DNA of 64,000 bases from Oscillospiraceae bacterium. GTDB taxonomy: Bacteria; Bacillota; Clostridia; Oscillospirales; Oscillospiraceae. The stretch spans positions 291,848 to 355,847 of the forward strand of contig CADBWQ010000003.1 in NCBI GenBank assembly GCA_902798545.1, given 5' to 3'. A program made the position numbers and the translations under genes. This document shows positions 46,707 to 54,660 of this stretch, one piece after another (position 1 is the stretch's first letter; each line of letters opens with the position of its first letter). The notes beneath the pieces are model-generated. The model ran no database searches. It worked only from the letters and a program-made list of their open reading frames with translations, and was not told the origin of the DNA.

Positions 46707-46943
46707 TGCTGTCCTTCTTTCTTTCCGGCTGTTTTGGGGCCCGATTTAGTAGGCAAAGCTAATTATTCTGGCCTAAAGTATATTAGAAACCTCTAATCCG
46801 CCGTCAAATATAAACCGCACAGTCGACCCGTTTTTCGGTATCTTCCATGCGCTCTCGCCGTTCCGATCGGTTAAACTGTTTTTATTTAAATTAAAATTGT
46901 TTAACTCTCTGCTAAAAAAATTAGACCTCTTTAATTCGGAACT
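46707..46943 (-). promoter_or_regulatory. Long AT-rich leader of the iron operon with repeated TTAG/CTAA dyads
   Basis: About 235 nt, far more AT-rich than its surroundings. It contains a perfect dyad ATTAGA-AACC-TCTAAT (46782-46797), a related ATTAGACCTCTTTAAT (46920-46935) just after the transcription start, TTAG-N9-CTAA (46746-46762) and GTTAAAC..GTTTAAC arms. These resemble DtxR/IdeR-type half sites (TTAG..CTAA), suiting iron repression. I see no gene here. Confidence 0.5.
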
Positions 46944-46949
46944 GTCTGG

Positions 46950-46978
46950 ATTATAGTCGTTCATTCTGCGCTTGTCAA
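46950..46978 (-). promoter_or_regulatory. Consensus promoter of the iron-uptake operon
   Basis: Minus strand exact TTGACA (46978-46973), 17-bp spacer, exact TATAAT (46955-46950). A perfect promoter implies tight repression, consistent with the dyads downstream. Confidence 0.88.
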
Positions 46979-47065
46979 GTATTTTTCTCACTTTCTGTTT
47001 TTCTCCAACTTTTCTCCAAAATCCGCTCCCCGCGATCCATCCGGCTCCTTCATGCCGCAGGCAGA

Positions 47066-47106
47066 AAGAGCCCGCAGGACGCGGGCGAACCGTGTTCTGC
47101 GGGCTG
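47066..47106 (-). terminator. Terminator after TAXI receptor gene
   Basis: Minus strand stem AGCCCGCAG/CTGCGGGCT followed by CTTTCTGCC. The T-tract is modest. The rest of 46979-47251 shows no gene. Confidence 0.6.
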
Positions 47107-47251
47107 TTATTCCCTTTGTGGTCTTGTTGCTCATTGTTGTTTCCTTCTTTCTTGTCTGACGACAATGTGCAGCAGATCCAAAAAGAGAAAACCGCCATGT
47201 GCAGGTCTCACAATTACTGGTTCAGGACTGCACGCTTTGACGGCACGGCGC

Positions 47252-48208
47252 TTAGTCGATGAGGCCGATCTCGCGGTAGTAGCGCTCGACGCCAGGATGC
47301 AGGGGCACGCCGGCGAGATCCTCACAGGCCTTTTCCGGGTCGGCCGCTTTCAGTGCGGCGAAGTTCTCCGTCAGGCTGTCCCAGTTCTCCCAGAAGACCT
47401 TCGCCATCTGGTAGGCGGTCTCCTCGTCGACATCGGGCGTGAGGAAGAGCGTAAGCTTTACCGCGGAAGTGGGGACATCCTCATCCTGTCCGGCATAGGT
47501 TCCTGCCGGGATCGTATAGGCGGCATACCAGGGATAATCTTCCTGCAGAGCTTTTACGGTCTCCTCCGGGATGGCAAGAAGGTGCGCATCGCTGCTCGTG
47601 AGAATCTGTGTCACACCGGCATTTGGTACGCCGGCCATGACCCAGGCACCGTCCAGCTGCTTGTTCTGGATCGCATCCGCGGAGGATGCCACATCCATAT
47701 ACTCCGTCTTCATGTCGTCCAGGGTCAGATCCGCAGTGGCCAGGTGATGCACCGCCTCGTCGATGGTGGTGGATCCGGCTGCACCAACAGAGAAGTGGGC
47801 ATCTTTGAGATCGGCAATGGTCTCGATACCGCTGGCATCCGTCACAACGACCTGATTCGGATTATAATACAGCCCGGCGAAGATCCTGATATCGGGATTG
47901 GCGTCACCGTCAAATGCATCCGTGCCCATCATGGACTGATAGACCAGATTTGCATTCGCGATGCCGATCTGTGCCTCCCCATCCCTGGCCTGATTCAGGT
48001 TGTCCACACCGCCGCCGGAGGGTGTCGCCACGGCGCGCATTCCTTCGATGTTCTCGTTCCAGAGCTTCGCCACCTCCACGCTGATGGCATAGAAGGTGCC
48101 CGAGGTACCGGCGGTGACAAAGTTGATGTCCGCGGCCGCGCTCGCACTGGCAGGAATTGCCGCAGACAGGAGCACCACGCACAGCATCATCGCAAGCAGT
48201 TTCTTCAT
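47252..48208 (-). CDS. TAXI-family TRAP solute-binding protein
   Basis: 318 residues from ATG 48208 (MKKLLAMMLCVVLLSAAIPASASAA signal peptide). TAXI signature at the mature N-terminus: INFVTAGTSGTFYAISVEVAKLWNE, then IGIANANLVYQS and ISVGAAGSTT-like SVGAAGSTTIDEA. Captures an anionic substrate outside the cell for the fused permease. Substrate unknown. Encoded 68 bases after the permease. Confidence 0.92.
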   Translation of the reverse strand: MKKLLAMMLCVVLLSAAIPASASAAADINFVTAGTSGTFYAISVEVAKLWNENIEGMRAVATPSGGGVDNLNQARDGEAQIGIANANLVYQSMMGTDAFDGDANPDIRIFAGLYYNPNQVVVTDASGIETIADLKDAHFSVGAAGSTTIDEAVHHLATADLTLDDMKTEYMDVASSADAIQNKQLDGAWVMAGVPNAGVTQILTSSDAHLLAIPEETVKALQEDYPWYAAYTIPAGTYAGQDEDVPTSAVKLTLFLTPDVDEETAYQMAKVFWENWDSLTENFAALKAADPEKACEDLAGVPLHPGVERYYREIGLID

Positions 48209-48276
48209 GTTGTTTTCCGTCCTTTCTTCTGTATGGTACCGAATATGAATCAACGCCCTCGGCGTCTCATCCGTTC

Positions 48277-50256
48277 TCAGGCCGGTGAAGCCGGCGCCGC
48301 TCTCCGGAGAAAAACCCTCTCCAGCAGAGCCTGCAGCACAATCAGCCCGGCTGCAGCTGCGTCTGTCGCAAGACTTGGGCTCACAAACAGGATCCCGGCT
48401 GTCATCAGCAGTCCCCGGCAGCAGAGCCGCAGAGTCCTCACCTTTCCCCGTTCTTCCCCAGGCGAAAGGCCTGCCAGCCCGGAAGCAAGCGCCAGCACTC
48501 CGACAGAGGCCGTGAGGAAGGCATAGAGCGTCGTTCCCGCCGCAACTCCTTCGGTGCTCCCGTAGAGCAGCACCGGATTGTCAAGGAAGAAGAAGGGGAC
48601 GATAAAGCCCGCGATCCCCAGCTTGATGGCAATCAGGCTCGTTTTTGTCATGTCGCTGTCCGCGATGCCGCTCGCGACATAGGAGCTCATCGCGACCGGC
48701 GGTGTGATGTTGCTGAGGCAGGCGTAGATCAGGCAGAACATATTGGCCGCCATCTCGGTCGCGCCCACGCCCCGCAGGACCGGGACGGCCACTGCGTAGA
48801 CGATCACATAGGCCGCCACCCCGGGAACCCCCATGCCCAGGATGATGGACATGATCATCACCATAAGCCCGCCGAGGAAGAGCTGTCCCTCCCCGACCAC
48901 CTTGAGGATCAGACTGCCAAAGTTGACGCCGAGACCGGTCATGTTTACCGAGCCGATAATCACACCGATGATCACACAGCTCACACCGACACCGATGGCG
49001 CCTCTGGTTCCCTCCAGAATCGCCTGAAGAATGATCTTCGGTGTCATGCGGGTCTCCTTCCGCAGCCAGGACACCGGAACCGTCATGAAGATAGCGAAAA
49101 TCGCCGCATACAGCGGTGTATAGCCAGCAAACATCATCCCCAGCAACAGAACAAGCGGAATCAGGAGATGGCCTCGTGCCTTCATCACTTCACATGCCTT
49201 TGGAATATTCTCCGGGGAGAGGCCGGAGAGGCCGAGGCGTTTTGCCTCCAGATGGACAGACCAGAGCAGACCGAGATAATACAGGAAAGCCGGAATCGCC
49301 GCTGCAAGCATCACATTTGTATAGCTGACAGACATGAATTCCGCCATCACAAAGCCCACAGCCCCCATGATGGGTGGGGTGAACTGCCCGCCGGTGGATG
49401 CAACCGCCTCCACGGCTCCCGCGAATTCTTTTTGATAGCCCGTCTTTTTCATCAGGGGGATCGTGATGGTCCCGGTGGTTGCAACATTTGCAACCGCAGA
49501 GCCGTTGATCATGCCCATCAGGGCAGAGGCGATGACGGCCACCTTGGCAGGCCCGCCCGGAGACCGCCCCACCAGTGTCAGAGAGATATCGTTAATGAAC
49601 TGAGAAAAGCCGCTGTACTTCAGGAAAGCCCCGAACAGGACAAAGATGAAGATATAGGTGGCGGAAACGCCGCTGCCCGTTCCCAGGAGTCCAATGGTAT
49701 CCCAGACCAGCGATTTGATCACCCGTTTCAGCGTAAATGCCGCCGTGCCGAAGGTCCCGGGAACGTAACGTCCCCACAGGGCAAAATAGGAGAGAAAAAT
49801 CAGGGCAATCACGGCAAGGTTCCCGCTGGTCCGGCGCGCCGCCTCAAAGGAGACGATCAGGCACACGATCCCGACCCACACATCGGTGTGATTAAGCCGG
49901 CCGGTCCTGGCCAGCGCATCATAGCGATACAGGATATATCCGAAACAGAAGATCGCCGCCGCACACAGCAGCACGTCCCAGACCGGCGGCATTCTGCGGC
50001 GGCGCCGCTCCGAGCGGTATGTTGGATAAAGCATAAAGGCGAGCGGCAGCAGGATCATAATATGCGCAGTGCGGAGCTTCACAGCGCCGAGCCTTCCGGT
50101 CAGATTCGCCCACAGCTCAAAGAGTGCAAATCCAGCCAGAACCACGGTGAGTGCCATTTCCATCCAGCCGGTATAGACCCTGGTGCGGCTGTCAGAGTCG
50201 GTTTCTTCCATCAGTTCCTTCGCTTTCCGGTCCATCTCCGCGCTCTTCTCCGCCAC
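48277..50256 (-). CDS. TRAP transporter fused DctQ-DctM (4TM/12TM) permease
   Basis: About 659 residues using GTG 50256 behind AGGGGGTG; GTG 50265 is an alternative, and the ATG further upstream overlaps the promoter. N-terminal DctQ-like part, then DctM motifs GSGVSATYIFIFVLFGAFLKYSG, GMINGSAVANVATTGTITIPLMKK, ASTGGQFTPPIMGAVGFVMAEF and SNITPPVAMSSYVASGIA. Na+-coupled import with the TAXI receptor. Confidence 0.92.
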   Translation of the reverse strand: MAEKSAEMDRKAKELMEETDSDSRTRVYTGWMEMALTVVLAGFALFELWANLTGRLGAVKLRTAHIMILLPLAFMLYPTYRSERRRRRMPPVWDVLLCAAAIFCFGYILYRYDALARTGRLNHTDVWVGIVCLIVSFEAARRTSGNLAVIALIFLSYFALWGRYVPGTFGTAAFTLKRVIKSLVWDTIGLLGTGSGVSATYIFIFVLFGAFLKYSGFSQFINDISLTLVGRSPGGPAKVAVIASALMGMINGSAVANVATTGTITIPLMKKTGYQKEFAGAVEAVASTGGQFTPPIMGAVGFVMAEFMSVSYTNVMLAAAIPAFLYYLGLLWSVHLEAKRLGLSGLSPENIPKACEVMKARGHLLIPLVLLLGMMFAGYTPLYAAIFAIFMTVPVSWLRKETRMTPKIILQAILEGTRGAIGVGVSCVIIGVIIGSVNMTGLGVNFGSLILKVVGEGQLFLGGLMVMIMSIILGMGVPGVAAYVIVYAVAVPVLRGVGATEMAANMFCLIYACLSNITPPVAMSSYVASGIADSDMTKTSLIAIKLGIAGFIVPFFFLDNPVLLYGSTEGVAAGTTLYAFLTASVGVLALASGLAGLSPGEERGKVRTLRLCCRGLLMTAGILFVSPSLATDAAAAGLIVLQALLERVFLRRAAPASPA

Positions 50257-50304
50257 GCTGTTCACCCCCTTCTTGCCCTCTTCTTTAGCGGAATAATTTG
50301 CAAA

Positions 50305-50333
50305 AGTATACAGAAGAAACAGCCTTCTGTCAA
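50305..50333 (-). promoter_or_regulatory. Promoter of the TRAP-TAXI operon
   Basis: Minus strand TTGACA (50333-50328), 17-bp spacer, TATACT (50310-50305). Confidence 0.85.
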
Positions 50334-50370
50334 GAAAATACCGCCGGAAATACAGCCGAAATCGCACCTG

Positions 50371-50412
50371 AAAAAACTCCCGCAGAACCCGGACGGTTCC
50401 GGGTTCTGCGGG
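50371..50412 (-). terminator. Terminator after the GLUG protein gene
   Basis: Minus strand 14-bp perfect stem CCCGCAGAACCCGG/CCGGGTTCTGCGGG with a 6-base loop, followed by AGTTTTTTC. Confidence 0.92.
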
Positions 50413-50421
50413 ATCGTTCTG

Positions 50422-53400
50422 TCAGGCAGCGGGAAGGCCCAGGCTCTGCCTGACGTAAAACGGAATCTGATGTTCCTTTGCCTCGGTATATTGGAGCTTT
50501 ACATCCAGATGTGTCTCAAGATCATGCGCAACCATACGCAGACTGCCTCCACAGTGCAGTTCAATGCCGGACAGCTGATTGTTCCGCAGGATGATCCGGA
50601 TCCGGCAGTCCTCATACGTGATCTGCAGGTTTTCCAGGTCCGGTACAAGCTGAACGGCGATATTCTCTGCCTCGCCGGCGTCCAGCAGAATCGTGAATTC
50701 TTTCTGTTCCCCGGCTGTCAGGCAGTCAAAGTTTCCCTTCATGCAGAGCTCCTTTGCAACCGGGACCAGCTGCGCCACGTCCAGGAGACGATTCTCCGCA
50801 GAGCTGAGATTCACGCCTTTCGACGTGCATGCGGCAGAATCGGTGAAATACACCGTAAAGAGATTGTTCCCGACACAGGAGACCGTCCCCCCGTCCACCT
50901 TCTTCCTGAAATAGTCATAATCCGAATTCAGGTTCAGGACACCGCATTCCGCATCGAGGGCGATTTTTCCGTCAACTGTCTCTGACATCTCATTGCGGAC
51001 CCAGGCGGAGAGCAGGATCAGGAAATCATCTGAAAACGCCTCTGCCTCTGTCTTCCCGTCGGATATGGCAGTGAGAACTGCATTCGGGATCGCCGGGCGT
51101 TCTGTCATCGCCTGTGGTTTCAGATCTGCGTCCAGAACGAAGGCTGTCCCGTCCGGTTCTGTGTGCTCGCTGGCAAACGCCAGCTCTGTGAGTTTCCCGT
51201 CTGCCTCGGTCATCCGCACCGTCACGTTGTCCAGTTGCCCCACGCCAAGTAGCGCTTCCGTGCTGTTGCCCAGCAGGATTGACACGATTTGTCTTGCCTG
51301 ATCGCCGTGGATGTCGATCTCATACGTATTCCCTTCATCACCTTGACTTTTCTCGATCCGGTTGCTCTGGAACAGTTTCAGAACCAGATTCAGGATTGCA
51401 CTCTGATCCAGGCGGTTCAGCCCGATGGAAAAGGCTCGTCCGTTATCCAGATAGGCGATTCCATCGTGTACATAAAGCGTGATGCCGTACTGCTGAACAC
51501 AGCTGATCATATGTCCGTCCTGCTGAACCCGCTGTATGGTAGTAGAAACTTCGTTCTTCTTATCTCCGGATTCTGTCCGTACCTCCGCAAGGATATCCGT
51601 CTCCTCACGGACAAACTGCTTGAGCAGCCGGTAGGTCTCCAGACTGGTTGTGATGCTGGTATGCCGTGTGACGCCGACGGTGACCAATGTGGCAGTCAGG
51701 ACTGCGGCCACACCAATGATCAGGGGCTTTCTGTGCGCTCTTACCCAGTGTCTCCGCGCTCCCTTCCTGTGTCTCTTCAGTTCGCCGGTCCTCTGCGCAT
51801 TGTGTCGCTGTTTCATCCCCCTGATGAAAAGCACAAGGATCCATATCAGCGCCGGGATCAGCAGCAGACCTTCGATCAGGAACACCAGGATCCACCAGGA
51901 CTGTATTGTTTCTACAAGCGCAATCTCTGCACTAGTTCCAGGTACCGTAAACCGGGTATAGCTGCCGAAGGAATCTTTCTCCAGTTCTTCCCATCCACTG
52001 TCAGTCCTTCGATAAATACGGAAGTCATTCTGGTCCTCATAGCCTGTGAGGTAGCGTACGGTGTGCTCCTTGAGTCCGTCATCCGGGAAAACCAGTTCCA
52101 GCTTCTCCGCAACGCCGACACAGACGGACCAGTCCGGCTTGTGCTCCTGAAAGATCGATCGCAGCTGTTCCCGGAAGATTTCGGACCATGAACTCTGAAA
52201 GTACTCTGTATCAGCTTCTTCGACAGGCAATACCGTCGTGGTGAGGCTGTCACCCTCCTGGAATTCTCCGTCCACATAGATCAGTGCCCGACCATCAGCC
52301 CGATTCAGTTCCGAGCGCAGAACGGTCTCGTGCATCCGATATTCTGCAGTTACGACTGTATCAAACCGGAGATCCGTCAAGTCCGTCCGATCCCAGACCG
52401 CGTAGGCTCCGTCTTTCTTTGCAACTTCCGGAAATACACTCCTGTCGAAGGACGCCCCATACTCAAACGGCACCGTCTTGACTGTCTCTCCGTCCACGAC
52501 GAATCGTAGCGTGAAGTGCTTGCATTCCTCCGGAATCCCTTCCACTCCGCTGAATGTCTCGAAGCTGATGGGTTCTGCATATCCGTGCACGCTCAGGCGG
52601 TCAATCCCGGCAAAACCACTCTGGACAAAGTAGTTTCCATAGAAATTTCCCTCGCTCCCGCCGGAAATCGCACCCGCGTACTGTGGCCGGTCCGCGATTT
52701 CCACAAGGCTGAAGCAGCCGGAAACCGTGCTGGAATTCTCTCCCTCTCCTTTACCGGTATAGCCGTTTCCGACAATACCGCCGACATACTTATTCCCGCT
52801 GAGGCTGCACTTGGCGCAGGAGTTCTGGATCGTTCCGTAGCATAGGCCGCAGATGCCGCCGGCATAGCTTCCGTCTTCCAGAGAGATGGACCCATAGGCC
52901 GCGCAATTGGTGATGTATCCCAGATCTGCCCTGCCGCAGATGCCGCCGGCGCACTCCCGTTTTGCCTCTGCCTCTCCGCGGTTGACACACTGGACAAGGA
53001 CCGCATGGAAGCTGTAGCGGTTCTGGATCAGGCTGTTTCCGGAGCTTGTGAGGTCACTCTCCGGATCCAGTTCATTCTCCAGCGAGATCGCGCCTGCGAT
53101 CCCGCCCACGTCGCTGTCTCCCGACACCGTTCCCTCATTGATGCAGGCGTTCGCTTTTCCCAGGATGATGGTATCCGCCACACTGCTTCCCGAGGCATCG
53201 GTGAGAATGCTCTCATAGGATTCCTCACTGGAGAGGATATAGACCGTCTGCATTACGGTACCGGAGAGAGCATTGAGGTTATCCGAGATATCCTGCAGAT
53301 CACCCTCCAGGACGCCGGAATTTCCGTCGATATTTCCGGCAATGCGCTGGATCTCATTGGACATGCCGAACACCGTATCCTCCATGGCCATGCGCAGGGC

Positions 53401-54660
53401 ATCCAGCGTATCCGGGAGCTGATCGATGACCTGGCCCTGGAACTGGTCAGGAAGCTGGTCCGGGATTTGCTCCGGCCAGTCCTCCGAGGAAAAATCCGGC
53501 AGCTCAATGGGCTGTGTGAGGTCTGGAAGCTGCGAAAAATCCAGACTGCTGAATGCATTTCTGATCGGCGCCATGAAATTCGGAAGTCCTGAGAGATCGG
53601 ATACCAGATCGCTCGACAGGCCGTTTGCATCCGCAATCGCATTGTTGATCGACTGGTTCAGCGCGTCCATCCGGTAGCTCAGGCTGTCCAGAAGGTTCTG
53701 CGCTGCTTCCACCTCAATAAAGGGTTCCGCCTGTCCGACGATTCCGCCTGCGTCCTTACGTCCGTAGACCTCCCCGAAGTTGGTGCAGCTGTTCAGGTAT
53801 CCGCTGGAGCGTCCGGCGATCCCGCCGACGTTGTAGCCCAGATGCTGATACCCCACGGTCGCATTGTTGATGCAGTGCTCGACAAAGCCCTTGTTGTTTC
53901 CGACCACACCGCCGATATCTGTGGTGACCCCGGCATTGTCCGTAGTCAGGCTCCGAAGAAAATTCAAAATGCTGCTGGTGTCGATGGCATCCAGACGGAG
54001 CGACGGGTCTACGCTCTCGGTATTCACATAGCTGTTGTTTTCGCAGGCAAACAGCGTCCCCTCATTCAGGCCGGCGATCCCGCCGGTGTTTCCGAGGCCG
54101 CTGACCGTTCCGGCGCTGCGGCAGGCAGTGATCAGGCCGGTCGCTTCATTCTTCCCTGCGATGCCGCCGACCTGATCCACCGCAGCCACCTGTCCGTTAA
54201 AGCTGCAGTTGGAGAGCATGCCCGCATTTTTTCCCACGATTCCGCCGACCTGACTGTCATCACCCTGTGTCAGAACCGCGCCATCAACGTTCAGGTCATA
54301 GATCATCGCGTCTTTTCCCGTCTCCAGGAACAGGCCGCAGGGAGACTGCGCATCCTCGATCGCCACATCAAAGATGGTATATCCGTTTCCGTTGAAGCTG
54401 CCGTTAAAGTACGGGATCGGCGTGAAAGCGGCTCCGGACAGCGAGATATCGTTGTCCAGTGCAACCTTGACGCCATCGGACCATGTGTTCAGCGAACAGC
54501 GTGCGGCAAATGTCATCAGATCCCGCGCATCTCTGATATGCAGGATGTCATCGCTGTCTCCGACTTCTTCCAGGTTTTCCCCAAAAACCATCGGCACTGC
54601 TGACAGGATCAGCATCAGTGCAAGAAATACACAGATGATACGTTTTGTCAGACTGCTCAC
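50422..54660 (-). CDS. Giant GLUG-repeat surface protein with two extracytoplasmic regions
   Basis: 1412 residues. Signal peptide (about 1-27), then repeated GLUG-type units (GGIVGKN, GGIAGKNE, GGIAGLNEG, GGVVGNNKG, GGIAGRSSG, GGIVGQAE, later GGIAGAI, GGICGRADL, GGICGLCYG, GGIVGNGYTG) in two blocks separated by a helical, Asp/Pro/Gln-rich insertion (about 320-480). Near 920-948 and 979-998 are two TMs with a basic cytoplasmic loop (KRHRKGARRHW), so a C-terminal 410-residue domain is again outside. GLUG repeats form beta-solenoid adhesin-like structures. Start overlaps the RND transporter stop by 4 bases, so the pair is co-translated. Confidence 0.85.
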   Translation of the reverse strand: MSSLTKRIICVFLALMLILSAVPMVFGENLEEVGDSDDILHIRDARDLMTFAARCSLNTWSDGVKVALDNDISLSGAAFTPIPYFNGSFNGNGYTIFDVAIEDAQSPCGLFLETGKDAMIYDLNVDGAVLTQGDDSQVGGIVGKNAGMLSNCSFNGQVAAVDQVGGIAGKNEATGLITACRSAGTVSGLGNTGGIAGLNEGTLFACENNSYVNTESVDPSLRLDAIDTSSILNFLRSLTTDNAGVTTDIGGVVGNNKGFVEHCINNATVGYQHLGYNVGGIAGRSSGYLNSCTNFGEVYGRKDAGGIVGQAEPFIEVEAAQNLLDSLSYRMDALNQSINNAIADANGLSSDLVSDLSGLPNFMAPIRNAFSSLDFSQLPDLTQPIELPDFSSEDWPEQIPDQLPDQFQGQVIDQLPDTLDALRMAMEDTVFGMSNEIQRIAGNIDGNSGVLEGDLQDISDNLNALSGTVMQTVYILSSEESYESILTDASGSSVADTIILGKANACINEGTVSGDSDVGGIAGAISLENELDPESDLTSSGNSLIQNRYSFHAVLVQCVNRGEAEAKRECAGGICGRADLGYITNCAAYGSISLEDGSYAGGICGLCYGTIQNSCAKCSLSGNKYVGGIVGNGYTGKGEGENSSTVSGCFSLVEIADRPQYAGAISGGSEGNFYGNYFVQSGFAGIDRLSVHGYAEPISFETFSGVEGIPEECKHFTLRFVVDGETVKTVPFEYGASFDRSVFPEVAKKDGAYAVWDRTDLTDLRFDTVVTAEYRMHETVLRSELNRADGRALIYVDGEFQEGDSLTTTVLPVEEADTEYFQSSWSEIFREQLRSIFQEHKPDWSVCVGVAEKLELVFPDDGLKEHTVRYLTGYEDQNDFRIYRRTDSGWEELEKDSFGSYTRFTVPGTSAEIALVETIQSWWILVFLIEGLLLIPALIWILVLFIRGMKQRHNAQRTGELKRHRKGARRHWVRAHRKPLIIGVAAVLTATLVTVGVTRHTSITTSLETYRLLKQFVREETDILAEVRTESGDKKNEVSTTIQRVQQDGHMISCVQQYGITLYVHDGIAYLDNGRAFSIGLNRLDQSAILNLVLKLFQSNRIEKSQGDEGNTYEIDIHGDQARQIVSILLGNSTEALLGVGQLDNVTVRMTEADGKLTELAFASEHTEPDGTAFVLDADLKPQAMTERPAIPNAVLTAISDGKTEAEAFSDDFLILLSAWVRNEMSETVDGKIALDAECGVLNLNSDYDYFRKKVDGGTVSCVGNNLFTVYFTDSAACTSKGVNLSSAENRLLDVAQLVPVAKELCMKGNFDCLTAGEQKEFTILLDAGEAENIAVQLVPDLENLQITYEDCRIRIILRNNQLSGIELHCGGSLRMVAHDLETHLDVKLQYTEAKEHQIPFYVRQSLGLPAA

